Below, piece after piece: positions 1-11,808 of a stretch of 64,000 bases of DNA (the stretch's first letter is position 1; each line of letters starts with the position of its first letter). The stretch is from Brachionus koreanus (lineage: Eukaryota > Rotifera > Eurotatoria > Ploima > Brachionidae), in NCBI GenBank assembly GCA_016987375.1, contig PJRA01000005.1, positions 3,378,824-3,442,823 of the forward strand, given 5' to 3'. Below the pieces are notes generated by a model, which did no database searches, was not told the DNA's origin, and saw nothing but the letters and a program-made list of their open reading frames with translations. The translations under genes were made by a program, and so were the position numbers.

Positions 1-140
1 ATTTTAAAATAGCTTTAGATAAGTTCAATGGAATCGGCTGCTACAGCTCTAAACGGCCAATTGGCGGTGGTGGGCTTAGACAATCTACATGTTAGGTGTC
101 GCAGCAAGAATTACTATTACTACTACTACTACTACTATTT
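1..140 (+). mobile_element. 3' end of a LINE (non-LTR retrotransposon) with TAC-repeat tail
   Basis: Positions 3-92 read as an open frame ending in TAG at 93-95, with the FKIALDKFN pattern typical of the last helix of LINE ORF2 proteins. A short 3' UTR follows, containing GTCGCAG, and then a (TAC)n tail at about 111-138. The same arrangement (LINE C-terminus, then GGGTCGCAG, then TAC repeats) occurs on the opposite strand at 49437-49805, which supports a shared family. The element is cut by the window edge, so its length and activity cannot be judged. Confidence 0.6.
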
Positions 141-709
141 AAAAAAAGCTTAATTTCTAAATAAAATTTTCATAATAAGAAATAAATAAGAAATAATTGC
201 TTATATTAAAAAACTTTAAATAAATTATTATTTTCTAAAAAAAAATCAAATTTTGAATTGAAATTTATTTAATCTAAATACATGAAAAATGGATCTCTTT
301 GTTTTTAGCTAAAAAATAGTTAAATGAAAATAAAACAGTAATATTATTCTAAATATAATTTTCTAAACGCTAATTTAATCTAAAAAGAGGATCCAAGAGG
401 GAAACTATTAAACAAAGAAAAACACTAAGAAATTTATTTGATTTTAAGAAGTAGATCATAAATTTTCATATTTTTAAAATAATACGAAGAATGCCATTTG
501 TAAAATATTTTTTTTTAAGACTTAAAAACCAAGACTTGTTTTATTTTAAATAGCAAAGTAAATGTTTTGATTTTTAAGAGAAAACAATGTATATATTTAA
601 TTAAGGCCAAAACTATAAATGTTTAATTTGATGATTAATAATTGATGATGAATAATTTCAAATAGTTTAAAGTTTCTATATTTAATTAATAAATTATCAA
701 AAAAAAAAA
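141..709. other. Intergenic AT-rich spacer
   Basis: Very AT-rich sequence between the LINE tail and the 3' end of COX16. I see no open frame of interest, no hairpin above background and no RNA-like motif. It presumably includes the COX16 3' UTR, which lies at its right-hand end. Confidence 0.5.
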
Positions 710-1039
710 TTATTCGTTAACTTTTTTGTTTTGTTTTCTTAATTGTTCTTGAAGTTCTTTAGAATTTTCCCAAGGACGGGGGCCTCTAATATTATCCCAA
801 TGTTCAATATCTAATTTGTTCATTACTTTTTCATATTCTTGTTTTAAAGAGTCGGCTGTTAGCATTTGATAATCTCCCTCATCTACACCAATATTTCTCA
901 ATTGCTCTTTATAAACAACAGGATCATTGCGTTTATATTGGTAATTGATTTTGCGAAATTGGGCAAGACCAACAAACCCGCCAACAACCATCAAACAAAA
1001 AGGAATAAAATGTCTCAAAATTTTTGACTTTCCGTTCAT
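710..1039 (-). CDS. COX16: Cytochrome c oxidase assembly protein COX16
   Basis: Single-exon 109-residue protein. COX16 is a small inner-mitochondrial-membrane protein needed for assembly of cytochrome c oxidase, acting on COX1/COX2 maturation. Residues about 10-27 form one hydrophobic membrane segment preceded by basic residues, and the C-terminal part carries the family signature NIRGPRPWE (about residues 83-91). Length matches the animal family (about 106). The ATG at 1037-1039 begins only 5 nt after the stop codon of PSMG3 on the same strand, so the two reading frames probably share a transcript or COX16 is made by trans-splicing. No ATG or stop falls between the two genes in this frame, so the start could lie elsewhere only if an unseen exon exists. 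Confidence 0.93.
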   Translation of the reverse strand: MNGKSKILRHFIPFCLMVVGGFVGLAQFRKINYQYKRNDPVVYKEQLRNIGVDEGDYQMLTADSLKQEYEKVMNKLDIEHWDNIRGPRPWENSKELQEQLRKQNKKVNE

Positions 1040-1044
1040 ACTAT

Positions 1045-1570
1045 CTATTCTTGGTACGATTGCAAAATATTTTTTTCAATCTCTTTTAGCAAACTTAAAT
1101 TTTTAATTTGATCTTTTTTAATTCCGATGCTTATCAGCAAGGATTTTTTATTTAAAAAATTTTGATTCAATTTTTGAGCAAGACTTCTGGTAAAAACTTC
1201 GAGTGAAGTTTCAGATTGACCAAATAATTGTCTTATTGAATATATTATCTCTTCGGATCCAGCAACTTTATCTGATTTTGCAAAAAACTTAAAATAAATT
1301 AAATTTAAAAAAAAAATAAATAAATAAATAAATTAGTACCACTGATCCAAATCTGTCGTTAGTGGAAATAGATATAAAAAGTTTATCTGAATAATCAATA
1401 CAAATTAAATCAACTTTTTCTGAATTGATTGTGATTGTTCTCTAAAAAAATAATATCATAATTAATGTAATTGAAGACGCTAATTTTTAAAATACTTTAA
1501 ATTTTAGGAGATTATTGGAATCAAAACTATACTTTTTGAGTTTTAAATCAATTTCGTCAACATCAGTCAT
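1045..1570 (-). CDS. PSMG3: Proteasome assembly chaperone 3 (PSMG3-like), three exons
   Basis: Reconstructed from exons 1496-1570, 1340-1441 and 1045-1287 (minus strand), all joined in phase 0 with GT-AG borders, giving 139 residues. PSMG3 pairs with PSMG4 to scaffold the alpha ring during 20S proteasome assembly. The order of conserved blocks fits human PSMG3 (122 residues): a beta-hairpin around VDLICIDYSDKLFISIST (exon 2), then QLFGQSETSLEVFTRSLAQK and LLISIGIKKD (exon 3), matching the family's LLGQDEP...VFAKNLV and VLLAVAVKDKS segments. The ATG at 1568-1570 is the first in frame. The TAG stop at 1045-1047 sits 5 nt upstream of the COX16 ATG. Family identity rests on recognisable but low sequence similarity. 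Confidence 0.75.
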
Positions 1571-1904
1571 TTGAGTAATCAATTTTTTTTAAAATTTTTT
1601 TTATTGCATAAGTTTGAAATGTTGCATGTTATAGATAAAATAATACATTTACTTTGATCTTAATTGCAAAACTTAATTCATTTATTCTCAATTTTTTTAT
1701 ATTTTTGCAATTTTGAATTTTAAGAGTTCAAATCTTATTGCAAACTATATATAGCTTAAAATTAAAAATTTTTATTACAAATGCCTTAAATCCATTAAAA
1801 TTATACAGAAAATTTGTATAAACCAGCATAGATAGCTAATTTATCGATATTTCTATTTATTTATCTAAATTTTTATAGAGAATAAAATTTTTTTTAGCAG
1901 GGTT

Positions 1905-2205
1905 ATTAATTTTATTTTCCACTCGTTTCCAAGTCGATCTTTTGCCTTTATCCTAGCTTCTTTCCATATCATTCTTAATTCGATGAGCTATTTCGTGATT
2001 TTAGGCGTCCATGTTACTGCTGATCTTCCTACCTTAGAGTATTCATTGAAAGGCTTCTTTTGATATCCTTTTTTTTTCATTCTAAGTACATATCCAAGAC
2101 ATCGCAGTCTTTTGTTCTTTACTGAATTGCTCTGAATCTGTTCTTTTGTATAAATCAGCGTTCAACAATGTCTCAGGCCAGTAGAATTATTACCTAAACA
2201 TTTAT
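1905..2205 (-). pseudogene. LINE reverse-transcriptase C-terminal fragment, degraded
   Basis: On the minus strand one frame reads CLGYVLRMKKKGYQKKPF followed shortly by VGRSAVTW, the usual GHVxRM...GRPxxxW block near the end of LINE ORF2 proteins. Stops and frame changes interrupt it. A diverged relative lies at 7990-8230 in an XPOT intron. Confidence 0.6.
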
Positions 2206-3229
2206 ACAATAAAATACAGAAATATTTTTACTTGCCTTCTTTATAAATAATTTTCACATGATTTATTTATTTTGAAAAAATGCCCATGCGTCTAAAATTT
2301 TGTGCAATATTGTACAAAAAAAGTTAAATATTATTCATTTTGTTTAAGATTACTTCAACATTACTTTTATATAAAACTAGACTTATGTGTACTTGGAGAC
2401 AAAAAAAAAAAACGCATATTGATTTTCCTAAAAAACAAAAACCAAAATTTAAAATTAAATAATTTTTTTAAGGATCTAAAAATCGTTACGCAAAATTTAT
2501 CAAGTGATACTATGTTTGTAAACAAATTTAGTTTTTACATTGTGCCCAAATCATAAACTGTACCCTCAGATATTCTAATGTTTTATATTTTTGAAATTTA
2601 AACTCAGATAGCATAAATTAATGAAGAAAATTTTTCCGAAGAATTGAAAAAAAAAATTTTTTAATTTTTTATTTTTTTTTAAATTAAAAATATTTCTAAT
2701 CACAAAATGAGAAATCAAAAATTTTTTTCTAATAAGTCAAAGCCATGACTTTGAATTTATTTAACACCCGAAGGATCTGTGTCAATTTGTCACCTTTTTT
2801 TATGCTCTATATCTATGGGACCGTTCATCAGATTACCAAAAATTCAATTTTATTTAAAATATTTATTTATGTATTTCTGAATTCAGAAAGTTTTAGGAGG
2901 ACATGATTTATTCTAAAATATATGAGAAAAAATAAAGTTTCAAATTGCTATCGGTCCTTTGAGTGTTAATACTTTTGAGTTTTATACAAATCTATAAGCA
3001 TTTAAACACAATCAACTTTTTTCATTTGGTTATTTTTCATGGTGCTAAAAAAAAAGTTAGAAAACCACAGAACCCACTTAAAAATTTTTTCATTAGATGA
3101 TTCATGAATCTTAAAAAAATGAAAATAAATATTATTTATCAAATATTGTTAGTCCTAAAATGTTGTGTTTTTTAAAAGTTTGGATATTAATTCCAAATAA
3201 TTTTTTAAAACCAAAATTTTAAAATAAAA

Positions 3230-4275
3230 ATTTTGTAATGCCAGGTCATTATTGGAAAAAAGACCTATCAGCATCATTAAACTCGTCAAATATGTCTAGT
3301 GGAAGTTGAAAATGGGCTTGAGATAAGAAGGCTAGAGATTTGTTTAATAAAATTAATAGTAATGATACGACTCTTTAAAGGAATCAATGGTTGAATCCAT
3401 CAAAACTAGCCTAGCCAGTTTTGAAAAGAGGATGCTTTGATAAAAAGGTGATGTTCTATGTTTAATTGAATTTCCCAAGATAATGCACTTTGAGCTGGTT
3501 CAAAAAAGTTATGCTATAATTGCAGAATTTGGCAATGTGAAATCTTAGTACAAAAATTATAGTACAAAAAGGAAAAACTATTAATTATTTTTCTAGTTGT
3601 GCAAAAATGTTTCTGTTAACAATGCAATGTTGTACAAGTTTGTACAATCAAATTCTAAGCTCTGCAAATCTGTGCAATTGTGTGCAAGTTTTATCTAATG
3701 TTTTTTTTAAATGATGTGCATTTTACAGAGAAATGAAGAGTATTTGCAGAATTTAGAATTCGTTTGTACAAACTTGTACAACATTGCATTGTTAACAGAA
3801 ACATTTTTGCACAACTAGAAAAATAATTAAATAGTTTTTCCTTTTTGTACTGTAATTTTTTAACTAAAATTTCACATTGCCAGAATTTTACTCTGAACAA
3901 TTAAAACGAAAGTATACTCTATAGTTCACTTCTTCAAGAATATATGCTTTTTGGTCAATCGAAAACTATGTTTGTTTCTTCAAGATAACGTTAGACCTTA
4001 TACAGTTTGAGGACAATGGTAAAAATAAAAGAGCTTGAAGCGATCGAACTTTCTTCCTCATCCAGCATATAGCCTAGATCTTTCTCTTTCTGATTATCAG
4101 CTTTTTCGCTCAATGGCTCATTTACTTAGAACATTGTATTTTGTTAACCAAGGCCAAGTTAAAGAAGGTTGTGGTTAAATTTTGGTCCCGGTAAACCTTA
4201 CGAGAAAGGAATGGAACTACTCGCTGATAGATGACTAAAAGCTTTAGAGCATAATTGTTTATATATTGAGAAAAT
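3230..4275 (+). pseudogene. Mariner-family transposase pseudogene, interrupted by a foldback element
   Basis: Plus-strand frames give successive mariner transposase blocks: QWLNPSK and KRGCFDKKVMFYV at 3380-3470, then after an interruption FLQDNVRPYT at about 3975-4005, LPHPAYSLDLSLSDYQLFRSM (frame-shifted) at 4050-4120, and YEKGMELLADRWLKALEHN-like sequence at 4200-4255. These correspond to the catalytic-core D-D-D region and C-terminus of the family. Several stops and frameshifts make it dead. A separate inverted-repeat element sits between the two halves (3508-3893), so it inserted after the mariner had landed. Related copies lie at 46636-47603 and elsewhere. Confidence 0.75.
3508..3893. 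mobile_element. Foldback (long inverted-repeat) element inside a mariner pseudogene
   Basis: The arm at about 3520-3663 is repeated in reverse complement at about 3740-3887 with few mismatches over roughly 140 bp; the spacer is about 75 bp. Shared arm words include TTCTAGTTGTGCAAAAATG and ACAATGCAATGTTGTACAAG. The minus-strand open frame at 3691-3900 is just one arm read through and is not a gene. No transposase is encoded, so it is non-autonomous. The transcript would fold into a near-perfect hairpin. Confidence 0.85.
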
Positions 4276-5297
4276 TAGCCAACTAATAATTTTTCCTTTA
4301 CAAATTAAAAAAAAAAAATTTTTTTTTGAATCATCCTAACATAATTTTGAACTAAATCATATTTTAGTAGATTTAATTCAACTTAATCAGTATTATTTCT
4401 TTGCAAAGTAAAAATTTTATCTAAATAGTTATCCTCTATACTTTTTTTTTTATTTTTAAGATAATATTATTACTTTTAATATTGTCTTAATTTTCGGGAC
4501 ATACTGTAAATTAAAATTTTGTTTTTAAAAATTTGAGATAAATAAAACAACTTAAATTTTGTTTAGACTAAAATTATATTTGAATTGAACAGATTTTTAT
4601 CTTAGTTGAAAAAATCTAATTCAAAAAGTATTAAAAAGTATTTAATCTGAAAATTTAGATATTTTTGAATTAAATTTAAAGACAATCTAAGGGTACTTAG
4701 CTCGAAGATAAATAAAAGAGCAAAACTAGCTAAGCCGTATTTTAATATCAAATTTTTTTTTACAAAATCATCTGTCTATAAATAAAACAAGTCTACTCAT
4801 AATACTCAAATTGTCTTGTAAAGTTAAATCAAACTTATATATATTTAGGTCAAATAAAACTAATATAATCTTTTTATAAACTTTAAATAAATGCTCATAA
4901 TTTTTTAAATTACATTTTGGCATCAAGAGCTTGCATATTTTTTTTTCTTTATGTTTATAGTGGCACTTGCATGACTTATTTGATAAGCAGCAAAATTTAA
5001 TGCAAAAAGCAAATCTAAGTAAAATAAATAGCTAAATTAAAATTATTCATTTTATTTTTATTTTATGCTTTTTCTCATTTTTATATGCTTTAAGACACGT
5101 TTTAAATGATACACCAAATACATACCAAGTAACTTTCTTTCAAAAATAAAACTTTTCGTTTTATTTCGAAATTATTTCCAATATCTTATTGCAAACGGTT
5201 GATCCATAATTACAGGAGAAATTTTATTTAGATGAATATAAACTAGCTCTCATTATAGTGTAGAATAAATTCGTAAAAAATTAAAAATTTACGAAAA

Positions 5298-8200
5298 ATG
5301 ACACAATTTTTAGAGATCATACATTTGCTGTCCAATCCAACAGCCATTTTGCCAAGCGGTGACCAACAAAAAGTATATGCAATGAAGACTAAGGAAAAAA
5401 GAATTTTTCATTCATTTTCTTTTAGCTAATTCACGAATTTGAGCGCCTTAAGGGTTCCGAAACAGGATGGAAAGAGTGCGTTGAGTTTCTTGTATCCGAT
5501 GAAGCGTTGTAAGTTGCATTTTTAAGAAAATAAATTTAAACTTAAAATTTTGGATTATTTATTCATGATTTACTTTTCTAAAATACTTGATTTTTATCTT
5601 ATTGTGAGAACTGAAAAATCTATTACATAATGATATATTATGAATTTAAACTAATAAATATAAATTTTCTAAATTGAATAAAAATTTTATTTCAAAAAAA
5701 ATCTATCACAAGATTAAATTGTGTGAAGAAAATTAATTTGATTCTGAAAAAAAAAAATAATTTCATTCTTTTATTCAAATTCATGCGAAAAAATATTTTT
5801 TAAAAAAAATTTTTTTTTTAAAGGAATGATCAAACTAAATTTTTTTGCATGCAAGTAATTGAGAACTATCTGAAAACACGCTATAAAACTAGTGCTGTGA
5901 CTCAGGGCGATCAGGACCTTGTGAAAAAGTTCATGTCTTACTGGTTGCACAGTCAGCTGAACAGAAAAGCGAATGAGAAAAACTTTTTAAACAAAAAAGC
6001 GGCTCAACTTTTTTCTCTAGTGTCTCTAATCGATTTTCCGAATAGATGGCAAAATTTTTTCAATGACTTGATGGCCACATGTCAATGGAGCATTGGAAAT
6101 GCGGATTTTTATTTAAAATGTCTAATGGCCATTCATTCGGAGATAGTTGACCGCGAAATACCACACACACCAGAAGAACTTAATTTAATTACTTATTACA
6201 AAGATTCCATTCGCAAACATTGTGTCAATGAGCTTGTCGAATCCTGGTATCTTTTGCTAAAAGAGCATTCGACTAAAAATCCGGAGATAACGTGTCAAAC
6301 TTTGGAAGTAATCGGTGCCTTCATTTCATGGATTGAAATAAATTTAATTGTTAACTCTCGTTTTTTGGAATTTTTCTCATATGCCCTGAATAATTCGGAA
6401 TTACGCGAAACAGCATGTAGCTGTCTTGAGGAAATAATTGAAAAAGGCATGGACATTGGTGCTAAGCTAAAACTAATTGAATATTTATGGACTAATGTGA
6501 TACATCAAAATGCGCTCATGCTTGATCATCAAATTTCACTACAAAATAATGATGAAGACAACTGTGATTATTTACTTCAGTTTGGCAAATTATTGAACAC
6601 AATTGGCTCCAATTTGTTTGTTGGATGGCAAAAAACGTCCAAAAAAGAACCTGAATTGAGCTTGGAATTTTTTCAAAGTATCGAAAACAAAATTCCGTTC
6701 GCTCTTAAGCTTTTAAATCACTCGGATGATGATATTTCTGAGTGTGTTTCTGAATTTTGCATGAATTACATTACTATTTTAAAAGTTAGTAAAATTCAAA
6801 CAAGAGAACAGCAATCAAACATAGAGGTAATAAAGATTAGTATTAGATTTTTTCTTTTTAACAATTTATTTTAAGAATATGTTAAGGATTGTGATCAACA
6901 AAACGAGATACGATACCTCATTTAATTTTGACAATGAAGTAAGAATTTTTTTAAATATATATTTTTTATTGAAAAAAAAATTTAAAAACATTGTGTTTTT
7001 TAATTTAAATTATTGATTTTTTACTTTAAGTAGCTTTAACTCGGTAAATATAAACAGTAAATAAAAACATAATTTTTATTTGAATAAAATAAAAGAGGGA
7101 TTAAAGACTAACAGACAAATTAGTAATCTGAATTTTTTTTATGGCTAAAAGCCCTCCAAAGCCTTTGGTTTTGGATCCATATTTTTCAACTTGCTATCAA
7201 ATAAAAATTAAAAATCTCGGCACGTGGCTTTGGAGTTCAAATAATTCATCTTTATTATCTTAAGTCTTAATTATAAAATTTTTTTGGGGCACCAAAATCA
7301 AGTTGGTTTATTTTTTTAGTATGGCATTTAAAAACTAATATTTGATGATATTTTTAAACAAAAAATAGTAAAGTCATAGACAAAAATAAATAAACTCCCA
7401 TTTGGATTCTAATTTACTGAAAAAATTTAGTGATGAAATCGAATAAGTTTTTTAAAAAATTGAATAGACATTTAAATGTGTAATTTATTCGAATAAAACT
7501 TGGATTTTAAGTTAAAATTGTATTTAAATGTGACTTATTTTCACTTTATAAATTTTAACGACCAGTTTTAAATTAAAATTTGGAGTTTACTTAAATTTGA
7601 AAAGTAATTAAGACTTAAAATAAAATCAACTAAAAAATTAAAAATATAAAAATTTGAATAAAATATTTAAAAAATGTATTATTTTAATATTTATTTAAAT
7701 TTTAAGATATTTCTGTTTTAATATTTTTTTTTGTGATTGCTAAAAATATTGAGCCTGTAAAGTTTAAAAAGAATAAGTAAAAAAATAATTAAATTTTCTC
7801 ATTTTTTTTATGAGATTTTCATTAAGTTTTTCATTTTTTAAAGAGGCAATTTTAAAAATAGAATCAAATTATTTTTAAGTATATTTTTTAAATTTATATA
7901 TATTCAAAAATTATATTCGAAGCTGGTTGTCATTCGAAAATCTTTAAATATTGCCTTTAGTTATTTTTTTTCTTATTATTCATTTTTATTTTTTTACATG
8001 TATCCTTATGACGAATAGGTTTATAGCTTTAACCTTTGTTTTTCCCCATATCATTCCCATTTTAGTGAGTTTTTTCGTGATTGTTGATACTGCTGGTCCT
8101 CCTACAACTTACATTGCCCTTTAGAAGTTTATTTAAGGGTTCTTTTTGGTATTTTTATTTCTTTCAATCATAGTTCATGTCCAAGCTAGCACAGTTTTTT

Positions 8201-11200
8201 AATCTTTATTCATTTATTCATAAGCTGGAATTTCGTATTAATTATTTTTTTAGATTTGAGTTTTCAATAATAATAAAAAAACAATTCGGTTTATGAGTGC
8301 CCTACTAAAACACTGATCTTCATTTTTTTTCAAAGCAAAGAAATTTTCAATATTTTAAAAAATGTCATTTTGTGTACTTTTTGAAAATTTTAAAACAAAA
8401 ATAAAAATAATCTTTTTTAAAAATTTAATTTTCGTTCTAATTATTTTTTTATTTATTTATCTTGCACTAAAATTTCTCTAAATTTCATTAATCTATTCAT
8501 TGGCATTATAGTTATTCAATAAAAATTTAGATTATGCTTTATTTGAAGTTATTTATTTAATAAATTAAATAATAAATTTATAAAGAAAATTATTTTTTCG
8601 TTACTTTAAGGGAGAAGATGAAGCCATGTTTTTAGAATTTCGCAAAAATATTAAACTGGTTTTCGATAGCATAAGTCAATTGGACAATGATTTTGTTTTA
8701 ACAACAGTGAAAAATTTGGTATTAGATTGTGCAAATAATTGGCGTATGAAAACATATATAGACATTGAAAACATACTTTATTTATTGTATAATCTAAGCG
8801 AAGCGATTCCTTGCTCGCAAGGAAACCATTTTAACCCGCGCACCAACAAAAGTGATCTCCTTTGTGAAATGCTTCAGGCTGCAATTACCTCAAATTTAGT
8901 CGAAAATCCGCATCGAATTGTCAAGCTTCAGTATTTCGAAATATTGACACGCTATCACCGATTTTTTAACCTGTATCCTCAACTGGTCGAAACGGCCATC
9001 GACCACTTTATCGGTGTTCATGGTCTTCACAGCACAGACCCAAAGCTTAGAAGCCGTGTGTCCTATTTGTTTTCGCGCTTTACCAAAGACTTGCGCAATT
9101 ATTTGGGAAATTTTGTGGAAAAAATTTTGAATTCTATCCAAGACTTGATTATTATTTGGTCTCCATTACAGTGTCCGCCCAATACGCCAACTTCAGTTCT
9201 GGAACAGGAACAAAAATTAAGATCCTCAGACGAACAATTATTTTTATACGAAACAGTTAGCTTGTTAATTGTTACTTCACAGCTAGAGCCAAAAATAAAA
9301 GCTCAATTAATGAAAAATCTATTATCACCCATAATTAGCTCATTTATGCTTCTTATTAACAAATACATAGAGACCAATGATGAAAAATTAAAGTTGATAT
9401 TTGCCAACAGTCTTAACATGGCCATGTCTATAGCAACTAGAGTTTCAAAAGGCTTTTCGAATGCAATTAAAGTAAAAGACTGTGATTGTACGGACATTTT
9501 TTTGGAAATATTGAGAATTTTTGTGCAAGCCATTAACATTAACACACATAAAAATCTAATACACGCAGGTGTAAGACAATTTTTGCATAGAATGATAATC
9601 TGCATAGAAAGTGAAGTGTTTGAGTATGTGCCATTAAGCATTGAACACTTTTTAAAACAAACAAATGAGCCTAAAGATCTGCACGATTTGATACCTTTAT
9701 TGAACCAGGTGATGATCAAATACAAACAGCAAATAGTTCCGTTTATGCAAAGTATATTAATGCAATTTACAAACGCGGTTCTTAACTTTGTAAATTCGTT
9801 GCCATCAGATATTGCTGCACAAATACTAAAAATTTCTACAAATCAAATACAACAGTACAACTTACAGCAGCCTTTGAATATTCAATCAATTTTGCCACAT
9901 GTTCAAACTTATTTGGTCCAAGATGAAAATAGTGAAATAACGCCAGATACCCAGCTCGTATTAGACATCCAATTTATGTACAAATCTTACTTTCAATTTT
10001 TGCTAAACATTGTTAATAATGATCTAATGGATATAATAGCCATGCAGCAAACAAACGACATATATAAAATTTATTTCACTTTATTGCAGGGTGCTCAGTT
10101 GGGTCAACCAGATACGTCAAAGTCATGCTTCCAATGCATCCGCAAATTTATAAATTTTTTTGGTGAGTTATTTTTTTCAGTTTAACAATTTATTTAAGAG
10201 TTTCGGTTTCTTCTCAAAAAATCTAAATATTAAATGTTTTGTGATACTTAGTACTAAAAAACAGAGAAAAATGTTGCAAGATGGTGCAACATTCTAAGTT
10301 GCATTTTTTTGAACATTCAGGTAAAACTCTGCAAATAAAGCAAAATTTAAATATGGACAAATTTGGCTGTAGTGCATTTTGCAGAGATTTGCACAACATT
10401 AGCAGACTTTAACAATTGATGCAACTTTGAATCTTTCGCTATATTGTATTTGGAGAATTAATAAAAACCTTTAGAAAAAAAAGTTATAACCATTTTTAGC
10501 ATTGATTTCTATTAGATTTGCTTATTTAGTACCAAATTTCACATAATTCATTTAAAAAAGGATAGATAAATGAGAAAACCATTTATTAAACATTTGACAG
10601 CAATCATTTTTTATTAATTTAGACTAGATAAATCTTACCTCAAAAATGAAAAGATTTTTAAATATTTATGATATTCTTCAATGTTTATTTAATTTTTAAT
10701 TTTGCTTATAATCTTTTAAAGGCTTAAATATAGAAGAACAAATTTTTTGTTCAAAATTAACCTAAAGAATTTCTATCAATTTAGAAAGCAAGTTTAAAGT
10801 GATTTTTTTCTCGGTTATTTTATTCGGTTCATTTCAATCGAAGAGACTGTTGTCAAATCCATTTGCAGGATCGACTGAATACATTTATTAATTAGAATTA
10901 AAAAAATAAAATAAAAAATTACATTCAAAAATTATTTAAAAATTTAATTTAAATTCCGGAAATATGTTTCAAAATTTTACTAAATTTTGATTACTTTAAT
11001 TTTCAATACTTATACAACAATAATAATCTTATTGACAAAAACTACTTATGGTTTAACTAATTTTCGACTTTTTTTTTTATTTTTTTCTTAGTTTTTCAAT
11101 TAAATCGCAAAATTTCGGTTCACAAATTTTCCTTTTTTAAAGACTACTTCTGACTCTATAATATTCTTCTAAAAATATTTTTAAAAGATAAAATTCAAAA

Positions 11201-11808
11201 AAGTTAAATTCAAGTTTATTTTTAAAATAAAACTAAAAATTACTATTAATTAATAAATATATATATGAAAAATGGCCTTGAGGAAAATAATTAAAAATTA
11301 AATGAAAAATTAGAAAAGTAAGAAAGACTAAAAATTCTAATATTGATTATTTTTATCAATATAATATGATCTGAGATTTTAGTTTTTTTTTTAAATAAAT
11401 ATAGTTAAAAGTTTTTTTAAATTCTTTATTTAGTTAACAAGTCGGAGATGGGAAATTTTGTTAATTACACAATTGAAAATGTAGTTCCTTGCTGTATGGA
11501 TATGCTCTTTAACCAAACAATTGACTTAAACGATGCTCAGCAGGTTTTAGTTTTGAATGAAATGGCACAGTGCTTAATAATGCTATATAACAAATTCGGT
11601 GATGAATTTATAAAATATCTAGAAATAAACTGTTTGCCCAGTTTTAATATCAGCTCGCAAGTTATTCAGGTAAATATTTGTTTGAATTACAATGCTATTT
11701 ATAAAGTGTAATTTCATTTTTAAGGAATTAATTCAAGTTATCAAGTCAAACAATGCCAAAGGTTTGAAAGCTGTAAAAGAAATGATTCAACCTAAAGCCA
11801 AAAAATGA
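5298..11808 (+). CDS. XPOT: Exportin-T (tRNA exportin), seven exons
   Basis: Exportin-T is the karyopherin that binds mature tRNA with RanGTP and carries it out of the nucleus. Exons 5298-5372, 5426-5508, 5824-6826, 6876-6938, 8611-10162, 11434-11669 and 11725-11808 join in consistent phase (0, 2, 0, 0, 1, 0) to give 1031 residues; human XPOT has 962. Recognisable blocks run the whole length: KFFCMQVIENY near the N-terminus, LVESWYLLLKEHS, TCQTLEVIGAFISWIE, GEDEAMFLEFRK at the start of exon 5, RSRVSYLFSRFTKDL, GVRQFLHRMIICIE, and the C-terminal IVPxC-like region in exon 6. All HEAT-repeat in character, no membrane segment. Extra length comes mostly from an insertion of about 45 residues in the exon 5 tail. 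Introns 4 and 5 (1.7 and 1.3 kb) carry repeat debris. AATAAA lies at 11831-11836. Confidence 0.96.
7990..8230 (-). pseudogene. LINE fragment in an XPOT intron
   Basis: Diverged copy of the fragment at 1905-2205, recognisable on the minus strand by the LGHEL...KIPKRTL block and a downstream region rich in stops. It is in antisense orientation within XPOT intron 4. Only the shared order of motifs supports the call. Confidence 0.45.
10250..10445. repeat. Diverged foldback-family repeat in an XPOT intron
   Basis: Contains inverted words of the TGTTGCAAGATGGTGCAAC / TTGCACAACATTAGCAGAC type and the TGCAGAG/TTTGCACAA vocabulary seen in the long inverted repeats at 3508, 37098 and 55730. The arms are no longer well matched, so this may be an old relative. 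Confidence 0.35.

Larger units (their letters stand above)
1571..5297. other. Intergenic region with transposon debris
   Basis: 3.7 kb between PSMG3 (-) and XPOT (+), which diverge from here, so both promoters lie in it. It holds a LINE scrap (1905-2205), a mariner pseudogene (3230-4275) and a foldback element inside it (3508-3893). The open frame at 2302-2556 is low-complexity and not believable. Nothing else is recognisable. Confidence 0.5.

Noticed and set aside
2302..2556. 84-residue open frame on the plus strand
   Set aside because: Low-complexity Lys/Leu/Asn composition typical of AT-rich noncoding DNA; no domain, and the LINE relic next to it shows the region is repeat debris.
8896..9725. 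Minus-strand open frames of 81 and 140 residues
   Set aside because: Antisense shadows of XPOT exon 5.
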